DNA of 20,970 nt from JARYMI01 sp964550915 (GTDB taxonomy: Bacteria; Acidobacteriota; Aminicenantia; Aminicenantales; UBA8522). Below are positions 14,012 to 20,512 of the stretch, piece by piece (the first letter of the stretch is position 1; every line of letters starts with the position of its first letter). The position numbers and the translations under genes were made by a program. The DNA is taken from contig CAZKBY010000023.1 of NCBI GenBank assembly GCA_964550915.1, positions 1 through 20,970 on the forward strand. Reading direction: 5' to 3'. Below the pieces are notes generated by a model, which saw only the letters and a program-made list of their open reading frames with translations, made no database searches and was not told where the DNA came from.

Positions 14012-15295
14012 ATGGCTGATTCGCACACTTTCCATAGAGACACGCTTTGCCTTCACGGCGGGCAGAGCCCCGACCCGGCAACGGGCGCCAGGGCTGTCCC
14101 TATCTACCAGACGACTTCCTATGTCTTCAAGGACGCGCGGCAGGCGGCCAGCCTGTTCGCCCTCGAGGAGGCCGGCAACATCTATACCCGGATCTCAAAC
14201 CCCACGGCCGAGGTCGTCGAAGCGAGAATGACGGCCCTTGAGGCCGGAGTGGGAGCCCTTCTTACGGCCTCCGGCCAGGCCGCTTCCACGCTCGTTTTTA
14301 CGACTCTGGCCAAGCAGGGGGAAAACATCGTTTCGAGCGCGAGTCTTTACGGCGGAACCAAGACCTTGCTGAGCCAGGTCCTCCCGCGCTTCGGCATCTC
14401 GGCCAGGTTCGGCGACGTCAAACGGCCGGATTCCTTCGCCGCGCTCATCGACGACCAAACGAGGGCGCTTTTCGTCGAGACGATCGGCAATCCCTCGGGA
14501 GAGGTCGCCGACCTCGAAGTCTTTGCCTCTCTCGCCCATGACCATCGGCTTCCCCTCGTCGTCGACAACACGTTCGCCACTCCGGTTCTGTGCCGGCCCT
14601 TCGAGTGGGGAGCGGACATCGTCATCCATTCGGCGACCAAGTTCATCGGCGGGCACGGCACCTCGATCGGTGGCCTCGTCGTCGACGGCGGCCGCTTCGC
14701 GTGGGACAGCGGAAAATTTCCAGATTTTGTGAAGCCTTCGCCCGGCTACCACGGCCTGAAGTTCTGGGAAACCTTTGGCGCCCAGACCTTCATCGTCTTG
14801 TGCCGCGTGCAAGGAATGAGGTCCATGGGCCCAGCTCCTTCGCCGTTCAACGCCTTTCTCTTTCTTCAGGGCCTCGAAACTTTGCATCTCCGCGTCCCGA
14901 GGCATTGTCAAAACGCCTTGGCCGTCGCCTCGTTCCTCCAGGATCATCCGCGGGTCGCCTGGGTGAGTTTCGCCGGGCTCCCCGGACATCCATCGCACGA
15001 GGCGGCCAAGAAATATCTCGGCGGCGGGTTCGGGTCCATTTTCACCTTTGGAGTCAAAGGCGGGTCGGAGGCGGGAAAAAAGCTCATCGAAAGCGTCCGC
15101 CTGATCTCGCATCTCGCCAACGTGGGTGACGCCAAGACACTCATCCTCCATCCCGCTTCTACCTCGCATTCGCAGCTCACTCCCGAGGAGCAAGCCGCCG
15201 CGGGTGTGAGCCCCGACTTGGTTCGTCTCTCGGTCGGGATCGAGCACGAAGCAGATATCATCGCCGACCTAGAGCAAGCCTTGGCGGCGATATAA
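14012..15295 (+). CDS. metY: O-acetylhomoserine sulfhydrylase (Cys/Met metabolism PLP enzyme)
   Basis: A PLP enzyme of 427 residues, the usual MetY length. It joins O-acetylhomoserine with sulfide to make homocysteine in the direct-sulfhydrylation route to methionine. Family features are TLCLHGGQSPDPATGARAVP at the N-terminus, NIYTRISNPT, TASGQAASTL, VVDNTFATPVLCRP, and the PLP lysine K210 in IHSATKFIGGHGTSIGG. STSHSQLT and VRLSVGIEHEADII close the C-terminal domain. A strong GAGGAGG (13998-14004) lies seven bases before the ATG. It is the first gene of a metY-metX-metW unit behind a leader with a putative Met-codon peptide. Some homologues use other acylhomoserines, but metX next door favours this role. 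Confidence 0.93.
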   Translation: MADSHTFHRDTLCLHGGQSPDPATGARAVPIYQTTSYVFKDARQAASLFALEEAGNIYTRISNPTAEVVEARMTALEAGVGALLTASGQAASTLVFTTLAKQGENIVSSASLYGGTKTLLSQVLPRFGISARFGDVKRPDSFAALIDDQTRALFVETIGNPSGEVADLEVFASLAHDHRLPLVVDNTFATPVLCRPFEWGADIVIHSATKFIGGHGTSIGGLVVDGGRFAWDSGKFPDFVKPSPGYHGLKFWETFGAQTFIVLCRVQGMRSMGPAPSPFNAFLFLQGLETLHLRVPRHCQNALAVASFLQDHPRVAWVSFAGLPGHPSHEAAKKYLGGGFGSIFTFGVKGGSEAGKKLIESVRLISHLANVGDAKTLILHPASTSHSQLTPEEQAAAGVSPDLVRLSVGIEHEADIIADLEQALAAI

Positions 15296-15316
15296 AAACC
15301 TGAGGAGCCAAAACCA

Positions 15317-16528
15317 ATGAGTGAATACAGCGTGCACAATGGTAAGGGGGCCTCGGTCGGGATCGTCGAAAAAAAATACCTGACTTTCGCCGCTCCGCCC
15401 GACGAGCTCGAACTCGAGTGCGGCCGCACATTGGGACCGGTCACCCTTGCTTATGAAACCTACGGGCTGCTCAATCCCGAACGTACCAACGCTGTCATGA
15501 TCTTCCATGCCTTATCCGGGAATTCCCACGTGGCGGGCTATTACTCGAAAGAAGACGAAAAACCGGGCTGGTGGGACAATATGGTCGGGCCGGGAAAAGG
15601 GATCGATACCGACAAGTACTACGTGGTTTGCTCGAACATCCTGGGAAGCTGTTACGGCTCGACAGGGCCGGGCTCGCTCAACCCCAAAACAGGAAGGCCC
15701 TACGGGCTGAGCTTTCCCCTCGTCACCATCAGTGATATGGTGAAAGCCCAGAAGAGGCTGGTCGATCATCTCGGTATTCCCAGGCTCCTTTGTCTTATCG
15801 GCGGCTCGATCGGCGGGATGCAGGCGCTCCAGTGGGCCGTGGACTACCCGGAGATGGTATTTGCCGCCGTTCCGATGGCCAGCACCTGCCGGCGGTCCGC
15901 CCTGTCAATCGGGCTCAGCGAGGCTCAGAGACAGGCCATCCTCCGCGACCCGAACTGGAATAGCGGCGATTATTATGGCCGCCCCGCGCCGGACAAAGGT
16001 CTTGCCCTGGCCCGCATCATCGGCCATATCACCTATCTTTCCGAGGATTCGATGGAGAAGAAATTCGGCCGCAAGCTCCAGGAGAACTCCGCCTTCAAGT
16101 TCGACCTGTCCACTGATTTTCAGGTGGAAAGCTACCTCCACTACCAAGCGAAAAAATTCGTCGAGCGCTTCGACGCCAATGCCTACCTTTACATCACCAA
16201 GGCTTCCGATTACTTCGACCTCGCGGAGCAGCGAGGCGGAGGGTCTCTCGTTGAAGCTTTTCGGAGAGCGACGGCAAGGTTCCTGGTCATCTCCTTTTCC
16301 TCGGATTGGCTTTACCCAACCTCCCAGTCGAAGGAAATGGTCAAGGCCATGAAGAAGGCCGGCCTGGATGTCAGTTTCTGCGAGATCGCCACCGATTTCG
16401 GCCACGATTCCTTCCTTCTGGCGCATGAACAGTTGACGCGTCTCCTCTCGGGATTTCTGACCCGCCTGAGCCGGCAAGCGGCCGGTCTTCCCGATTCCAG
16501 ACCCAAGGAGAGAGCCGATGCGGTTTGA
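15317..16528 (+). CDS. metX: Homoserine O-acyltransferase (MetX family)
   Basis: An alpha/beta-hydrolase-fold acyltransferase of 403 residues, expected to make O-acetylhomoserine from homoserine and acetyl-CoA, the substrate for the adjacent MetY. The catalytic triad is visible: nucleophile S164 in IGGSIGGMQALQWA, D330 in FSSDWLYP and H363 in DFGHDSFL. GPVTLAYETYG and HALSGNSHVAG are typical of the N-terminal half. NILGSCYGSTGPGS stands where many homologues have GGCKGSTGPSS. Some MetX proteins are succinyltransferases and sequence reading alone cannot exclude that; the metY partner supports acetyl. It lies 21 bases after metY with GAGGAG at 15302-15307, and its last 11 bases overlap metW. 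Confidence 0.93.
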   Translation: MSEYSVHNGKGASVGIVEKKYLTFAAPPDELELECGRTLGPVTLAYETYGLLNPERTNAVMIFHALSGNSHVAGYYSKEDEKPGWWDNMVGPGKGIDTDKYYVVCSNILGSCYGSTGPGSLNPKTGRPYGLSFPLVTISDMVKAQKRLVDHLGIPRLLCLIGGSIGGMQALQWAVDYPEMVFAAVPMASTCRRSALSIGLSEAQRQAILRDPNWNSGDYYGRPAPDKGLALARIIGHITYLSEDSMEKKFGRKLQENSAFKFDLSTDFQVESYLHYQAKKFVERFDANAYLYITKASDYFDLAEQRGGGSLVEAFRRATARFLVISFSSDWLYPTSQSKEMVKAMKKAGLDVSFCEIATDFGHDSFLLAHEQLTRLLSGFLTRLSRQAAGLPDSRPKERADAV

Positions 16529-17126
16529 TTTGCAGATTATCGCTTCCTTCATCGAGCCGGGGTGCCGTGTCCTCGACCTCGGTTGCGGCCGCGGGGATCT
16601 TTTAGAATACCTTCGTAATAACAAGCGGGTGGGAGGATACGGCATCGAAATCGACGAGAAAGAAGTCATCGAAGGCATCGAGCGGGGAATCCCCATCCTC
16701 CAGGGCAACATCAACGAAGAGACGCACGATTTCGGAGACCGGAGTTTCGACTACGTCATCCTGAGCCAGACGCTCCAACAGGTCTATGACCCTGAGCGGG
16801 TCATCGCCGAGATGCTCCGCGTCGGGAAAAAGGGAATCGTCAGCTTCCCCTGCTTCAACCACATCGCCATCAAGCTCCAGCTCCTGTTCAGGAGCCGGGC
16901 GCCGGTGACCGAAGAGCTGCCCTACGAGTGGTACAACACCCCAAACATCCGGGTGATTACCCTAAGGGATTTCCGGGCCTTTTGCGCAGCGCGCCACATC
17001 GCCATTCTCAAAGAAGTCTCCATCGCCACGCACCACCGGGCCGAGTCAGGCCGGGTCGTCAGGTTCTTTCCCGACTGGTTCGCCAAATACGGCATCTTCA
17101 TGATCTCGCGGAAACACGGGAAATAA
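16518..17126 (+). CDS. metW: Methionine biosynthesis protein MetW (methyltransferase-like)
   Basis: A 202-residue class I SAM-dependent methyltransferase-fold protein of the MetW family, found beside metX in many bacteria and thought to assist homoserine acylation; the biochemical role is poorly settled. The SAM motif is VLDLGCGRGDLLEYL, followed by GYGIEIDE, FDYVILSQTLQQVYDPERVI and LRVGKKGIVSFPCFNHI. LPYEWYNTPNIRVITLRDF is a MetW hallmark. The start overlaps the metX end by 11 bases, and AAGGAG (16505-16510) lies inside metX seven bases before the ATG, so the genes are translationally linked. Confidence 0.93.
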   Translation: MRFDLQIIASFIEPGCRVLDLGCGRGDLLEYLRNNKRVGGYGIEIDEKEVIEGIERGIPILQGNINEETHDFGDRSFDYVILSQTLQQVYDPERVIAEMLRVGKKGIVSFPCFNHIAIKLQLLFRSRAPVTEELPYEWYNTPNIRVITLRDFRAFCAARHIAILKEVSIATHHRAESGRVVRFFPDWFAKYGIFMISRKHGK

Positions 17127-17131
17127 AAATA

Positions 17132-17160
17132 TTGACAGGGATCGCCCTTTCTTATATATA
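17132..17160 (+). promoter_or_regulatory. Promoter of trpB2
   Basis: A perfect TTGACA (17132-17137), 17-base spacer and TATATA (17155-17160) inside a TA-rich run. A -10 two bases earlier is also possible. Transcription should start at about 17166-17168, one to three bases before the leader-peptide ATG at 17169, making the transcript essentially leaderless. It lies immediately behind metW. Confidence 0.75.
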
Positions 17161-17168
17161 TTTACATC

Positions 17169-17240
17169 ATGGCTACCGACGCGAGATTTCGTTCGGTCGT
17201 GCATTTCTGCGTCGTGTCCTTCTGGTGGTGGGCGGTCTAA
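17169..17240 (+). CDS. trpL: Trp leader peptide with three consecutive Trp codons
   Basis: A 23-codon frame begins MATDARFRSVVHFC and ends SFWWWAV before TAA (17238-17240). The three TGG codons are at 17223-17231, positions 19-21. Tandem Trp codons near the end of a short ORF, directly behind a strong promoter and 90 bases before a tryptophan synthase gene, are the hallmark of a trp attenuator leader peptide. No Shine-Dalgarno precedes the ATG and the predicted transcription start is within three bases, so it should be translated as a leaderless message, as for trp leader peptides described in Actinobacteria. It is too short for routine gene calling. Confidence 0.85.
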   Translation: MATDARFRSVVHFCVVSFWWWAV

Positions 17241-17329
17241 CCCGCCCGAAATCCCTGCCCCCTTTTCCATTCTCTTTTCCAGCGCGAACCTATGCGTTCG
17301 CCCCGGTGTTTCATTTTCCAGGAGGATAC
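17214..17329 (+). promoter_or_regulatory. Anti-Shine-Dalgarno attenuator pairing trp leader to trpB2 RBS
   Basis: GTGTCCTTCTGG (17214-17225), which includes the first leader Trp codon, can pair along all 12 bases with CCAGGAGGATAC (17318-17329): ten Watson-Crick pairs and two G-U pairs. The latter segment contains the whole trpB2 Shine-Dalgarno and ends one base before its ATG. Two hairpins fit inside the enclosed loop: GGGCGG/CCGCCC (17230-17235, 17242-17247) spanning the leader stop, and GCGAAC/GTTCGC (17284-17289, 17296-17301). No T-run terminator is present. A ribosome waiting on Trp codons would cover 17214-17225 and free the ribosome-binding site. Confidence 0.75.
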
Positions 17330-17330
17330 A

Positions 17331-18662
17331 ATGACACTTACATCGAAACAAAGGTTCTCGTCGAGGGACGCGGACCTGCTTCCGACGTCCTTCTATAACC
17401 TCAAGGCCGACCTCAGCGTCCGGCCCAAGCCGCCGCTCCATCCTGGCACCAAGGAACCCTTGGACCCGAATGATCTCGAGCCTGTTTTCCCCAAGGGGTT
17501 CATCGCCCAGGAGATCACCCTGGACAGGTTCGTTGCCATCCCCGAGCCCGTTCTGGAAAAATTCGCCATCTACAGGCCCACGCCCCTTGTTTACGCCTCC
17601 GGATTGCGCCGGGCTCTCGACACACCCGCCCACATCTTCTACAAGTATGAAGGGGTGGGCCCGGCCGGAAGCCACAAAAGCAACACCGCGCTCATGCAAG
17701 CCTACTTGGCAGCCCAGGAGGGCATTGAGACTCTCGTCACCGAAACCGGAGCGGGGCAGTGGGGATCAGCCCTGGCCCAGGCAGGCCACTTCTTCGGCGT
17801 CAAGGTCCGCGTTTTCATGGTACGGGTCAGCTATCGTCAGAAGCCCGGCCGGCGGATTATCATGGAGATGTTCGGGGCGAAAGTTGAGGAGAGCCCGAGC
17901 CCGTCTACGGCCTTCGGCCGCAAGCTCTATGAGGTCGACCCCGACCACCCGGGAAGCCTCGGGATCGCCATCTCCGAAGCCCTTGAAGTCGCCGTGGGCG
18001 GAAAAAACTCGCGGTATTCCCTCGGCTCGGTCCTCGACGCTGTCCTGATGCACCAGTCGGTGATCGGGATCGAGGCGGAGCGCCAGCTTGCTGCGACCGG
18101 GACGGCGCCCGACCTCGTCATCGGCTGCGTCGGAGGAGGATCGAACTTCGCCGGAATGGCTTTTCCGTTTGTGAGAAAAAACCTTGTCCAAGGGGAAAAG
18201 ATACGGTTCATCGCCGTCGAGCCAGAAGCCTGTCCCTCGATCACCCAAGGCGTGTATCGCTACGACCACGGCGACACGGCGGGCATGACACCTCTTCTCT
18301 ACATGCACACGCTGGGGATGGACTTCGTGCCTCAGCCCATTCACGCCGGCGGTCTGCGCTACCACGGGATGGCCCCGCTCGTCAGCCACCTCGTCTCGTT
18401 GGGCATCGTCGAGCCGCGGGCTTACGGGCAGCACAAGGTCTTCGACGCGGGGGAGTTCTTCTACAAGACCGAGGGCGTTCTGCCGGCGCCCGAGTCGGCC
18501 CACGCCGTCGCCGCGGCGATCGATGAGGCCCTGGAAGCGAAACGACTCGGCCAGGAAAAAGTAATTCTTGTCAACCTCAGCGGCCACGGCTTCATGGACA
18601 TCAGCGCCTACGATCACAGCGGAAGCAACCGAAAAAGCGCGATGTGCCCTCCCAGACAGTAG
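17331..18662 (+). CDS. trpB: Tryptophan synthase beta chain, type 2 (TrpB2)
   Basis: PLP enzyme that condenses indole with serine to form tryptophan. From the ATG at 17331 it has 443 residues, the longer TrpB2 form. The N-terminal extension (SFYNLKADL, KPPLHPGTKEPLDPNDLEP) is typical of TrpB2. The PLP lysine is K116 in GPAGSHKSNTALMQA, TETGAGQWGSALA follows, and GGGSN (268-272) binds the PLP phosphate. An in-frame ATG at 17292 adds 13 residues but has no ribosome-binding site, whereas AGGAGG (17320-17325) is five bases before 17331. No trpA is nearby, and TrpB2 proteins usually do not need TrpA. The Trp-codon leader upstream implies control by tryptophan supply. It ends in TAG. Confidence 0.93.
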   Translation: MTLTSKQRFSSRDADLLPTSFYNLKADLSVRPKPPLHPGTKEPLDPNDLEPVFPKGFIAQEITLDRFVAIPEPVLEKFAIYRPTPLVYASGLRRALDTPAHIFYKYEGVGPAGSHKSNTALMQAYLAAQEGIETLVTETGAGQWGSALAQAGHFFGVKVRVFMVRVSYRQKPGRRIIMEMFGAKVEESPSPSTAFGRKLYEVDPDHPGSLGIAISEALEVAVGGKNSRYSLGSVLDAVLMHQSVIGIEAERQLAATGTAPDLVIGCVGGGSNFAGMAFPFVRKNLVQGEKIRFIAVEPEACPSITQGVYRYDHGDTAGMTPLLYMHTLGMDFVPQPIHAGGLRYHGMAPLVSHLVSLGIVEPRAYGQHKVFDAGEFFYKTEGVLPAPESAHAVAAAIDEALEAKRLGQEKVILVNLSGHGFMDISAYDHSGSNRKSAMCPPRQ

Positions 18663-18673
18663 GGTTTTCTTTT
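18647..18673 (+). terminator. Weak terminator-like hairpin at the trpB2 end
   Basis: CCCT (18647-18650) pairs with AGGG (18661-18664) across a ten-base loop containing the last codons, followed by TTTTCTTTT. The stem is only four pairs. It sits in the nine-base gap between the convergent trpB2 and tyrA genes, where no better terminator is seen. Confidence 0.25.
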
Positions 18674-19451
18674 ATTGGCCCCGGATATTCTGCCTGAGCT
18701 TGGCGAAGAAGGCCCGGGCCTCGTCGAAGTCTCTTCCCTTGATGACGTGCTTCAGGAACTCGAGGCGACTGGTGACCTTCTCGAGCTGCTCGATCGAATG
18801 CGGACCGAAGATGACCTCGGCGAGGAGATAATCGTCCTCGGATAGCAGCCCCCGGGCGATCTCCAGGTGCTTCTTGAAGGTCGTTCCCGGCACCGTCGAC
18901 CTCTCCATGCAGGCGGCAAAGACAAGAGTCGAGACGAAGGGAAGGGCCAGCGAGTGGGCGATCATCCGGTCGTGTTCGTCAAACGAGACCTCGGAGATCC
19001 TGAGCTCGAGGCGCGAGAAAAAGCTTTTGAAGAAGCGCTTGGCCTGGGGGTCGGACTCGCTTATAATGATGACGTGCTCGTCTCGGAGCTCGTGGACGTT
19101 GGCAAAGGTCGGCCCGAACATCGGGTGGACCGAGGCGAACCTGAACTTCGTCTTTCCGTAATAGGCCGGGATCTCTCCCTTGACCGAAGCGACATCACAG
19201 AGTAGGCAGTAGGCGGGAAGATGTGGAGCCGCCGCCTCGAAGGCCGCGACGGTGTTCTTCAGGCTGACGGCGTTCAGCAGAAGGTCGGGTTTGAAGGGTT
19301 CAAGCTCGTGCAACTCGTCCAGAACTTTGACCAGAGCCAGCCCCGAGGTCCGCGCCGCGTCGCTGTCGTAGACGGCGAGTTCGTTGTCCTTGGCGAGCTC
19401 CGAGATGAGCCATCTTCCCATATGCCCCGCGCCCAAAACAGCGATTTTCAT
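18672..19451 (-). CDS. tyrA: Prephenate dehydrogenase
   Basis: NAD(P)-dependent oxidative decarboxylation of prephenate to 4-hydroxyphenylpyruvate, towards tyrosine. The protein has 259 residues, a compact form without a C-terminal ACT domain. The Rossmann motif is VLGAGHMG (residues 5-12), followed by DVASVKG (86-92), the family motif SVHPMFGP (107-114) with catalytic-type H109, and HDRMIAHSLALPF in the dimerisation helices. An arogenate-specific enzyme cannot be excluded. It is the last gene of aroC-pheA-tyrA. Its ATG overlaps the pheA TGA by four bases (19451-19448) and GAGGAGG lies inside pheA. It converges on trpB2. Confidence 0.9.
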   Translation of the reverse strand: MKIAVLGAGHMGRWLISELAKDNELAVYDSDAARTSGLALVKVLDELHELEPFKPDLLLNAVSLKNTVAAFEAAAPHLPAYCLLCDVASVKGEIPAYYGKTKFRFASVHPMFGPTFANVHELRDEHVIIISESDPQAKRFFKSFFSRLELRISEVSFDEHDRMIAHSLALPFVSTLVFAACMERSTVPGTTFKKHLEIARGLLSEDDYLLAEVIFGPHSIEQLEKVTSRLEFLKHVIKGRDFDEARAFFAKLRQNIRGQ

Positions 19452-20512
19452 GGACAGACCTCCTCATAGCTTCCGAGGTCTTTGAACATGGCCGTGACTT
19501 CCTGGACTTTTCCCAGAATTTCCGCCAGCTTCGTACGCTCGAGCGACGCCTGGAAGTCAAGGAAAAAAGTATAGGACCGCGGGTCGCTCCGGCAGGGGAA
19601 AGATGCGATCCGCGTGAGGTTGATGTTCGATTCGACGAAGAGCTTAAGGACCGCGAACAGGCTGCCCTCGCGGTGCGGCGTAGAGAAAATGAGCGAGTGC
19701 TTGTTTCCGCCCTCCTTTCGTTCTTCGCGCGCAACGACGAGAAAGCGGGTGAAGTTGAGCGGATGGTCCTCGATTCCCCTCTTGATGACAGCCAGGTCGA
19801 AAAGCCGGCCGCAAAGCTCGTCGGCGATCACGGCCGCCTTCTTCGGCCTTTCCAAGGCGAGCATCCGGGCCGCTCCTGCGGTGTCGTAATAGGGAACGCC
19901 TTCAAGGTCATGCCGGGCGAGAAAATCCCGGCATTGCGAAAGCGCTTGCGGGTGGGAATACACGGTCTGAACCTCGTCGAATCTTGTCCCTGAGAGTGCG
20001 AGCAGGCAGTGGCTGACGCGATACCGGACCGCGCCCACGACTTTGAGGGGCGTCTCGACGAGGATTTGGTTGACCAGCGTCACGGGCCCAGCCAGGGAGT
20101 TTTCGACCGGGACGATTCCGAAATCGAGCTGGCCGCTCTCCACACCGCTGAAGACGTCGGCAAACTGAAGGCAGGGAACCGTCACGAGGTTGGGGTTGAA
20201 GCGCCGGGCGGCAGCCTCCCCGAGGGCGCCGTGCTCACCCTGGAAGCCGATGAGCTCAAGCGGACATCTCTGAAGACGGCGGCTTTCTTCGAGAATCCCG
20301 TTCCAGAGCTTTTCGACGAACTCGCTGGAGAGGAGGCCTGACCACTCGGCTCGGGACTTCAGCCGGGAGAGAATCCTGTCCTCCCTGTCGCGGTCGAGGA
20401 CCGCCTGCTTGATCTTCTTCGACCTCAAGGCAAGCTCCATTCTTTCGCCCACAAGGTTCAGGATCTCGACGTCGATCCTGTCGATCTTTTCCCTTATTTT
20501 TTGAAGGCTCAT
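19448..20512 (-). CDS. pheA: Bifunctional chorismate mutase / prephenate dehydratase
   Basis: Converts chorismate to prephenate and then phenylpyruvate, towards phenylalanine. The 354 residues comprise an AroQ-type chorismate mutase helical domain (about 1-85, IREKIDRIDVEILNLVGERM), a prephenate dehydratase domain (about 86-270, GFQGEHGALGEAAA, PVENSLAGPV, catalytic TRF at 255-257 in NFTRFLVV) and a C-terminal ACT domain (about 275-350). In the ACT domain the usual Phe-binding ESRP reads ASFP (303-306, INLTRIASFPCRS) and the GALV position reads GSLF (283-286). Feedback inhibition by Phe may therefore be altered. The ATG overlaps the aroC stop as ATGA (20512-20509). Confidence 0.92.
   Translation of the reverse strand: MSLQKIREKIDRIDVEILNLVGERMELALRSKKIKQAVLDRDREDRILSRLKSRAEWSGLLSSEFVEKLWNGILEESRRLQRCPLELIGFQGEHGALGEAAARRFNPNLVTVPCLQFADVFSGVESGQLDFGIVPVENSLAGPVTLVNQILVETPLKVVGAVRYRVSHCLLALSGTRFDEVQTVYSHPQALSQCRDFLARHDLEGVPYYDTAGAARMLALERPKKAAVIADELCGRLFDLAVIKRGIEDHPLNFTRFLVVAREERKEGGNKHSLIFSTPHREGSLFAVLKLFVESNINLTRIASFPCRSDPRSYTFFLDFQASLERTKLAEILGKVQEVTAMFKDLGSYEEVCP

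Noticed and set aside
14195..15247. A 350-codon minus-strand frame opposite metY
   Set aside because: An antisense shadow of a conserved PLP enzyme with no recognisable motif.
17229..17270. Classical rho-independent trp terminator after the leader peptide
   Set aside because: The GGGCGG/CCGCCC hairpin is not followed by a T-run; only a short TTTT appears well downstream after a C-rich stretch, so translational control fits better.
17292..17330. Longer trpB2 start (13 extra residues)
   Set aside because: It has no ribosome-binding site, and AGGAGG is well placed for the ATG at 17331.
17766..18617. A 283-codon minus-strand frame opposite trpB2
   Set aside because: It overlaps the conserved TrpB2 core entirely and shows no family resemblance.
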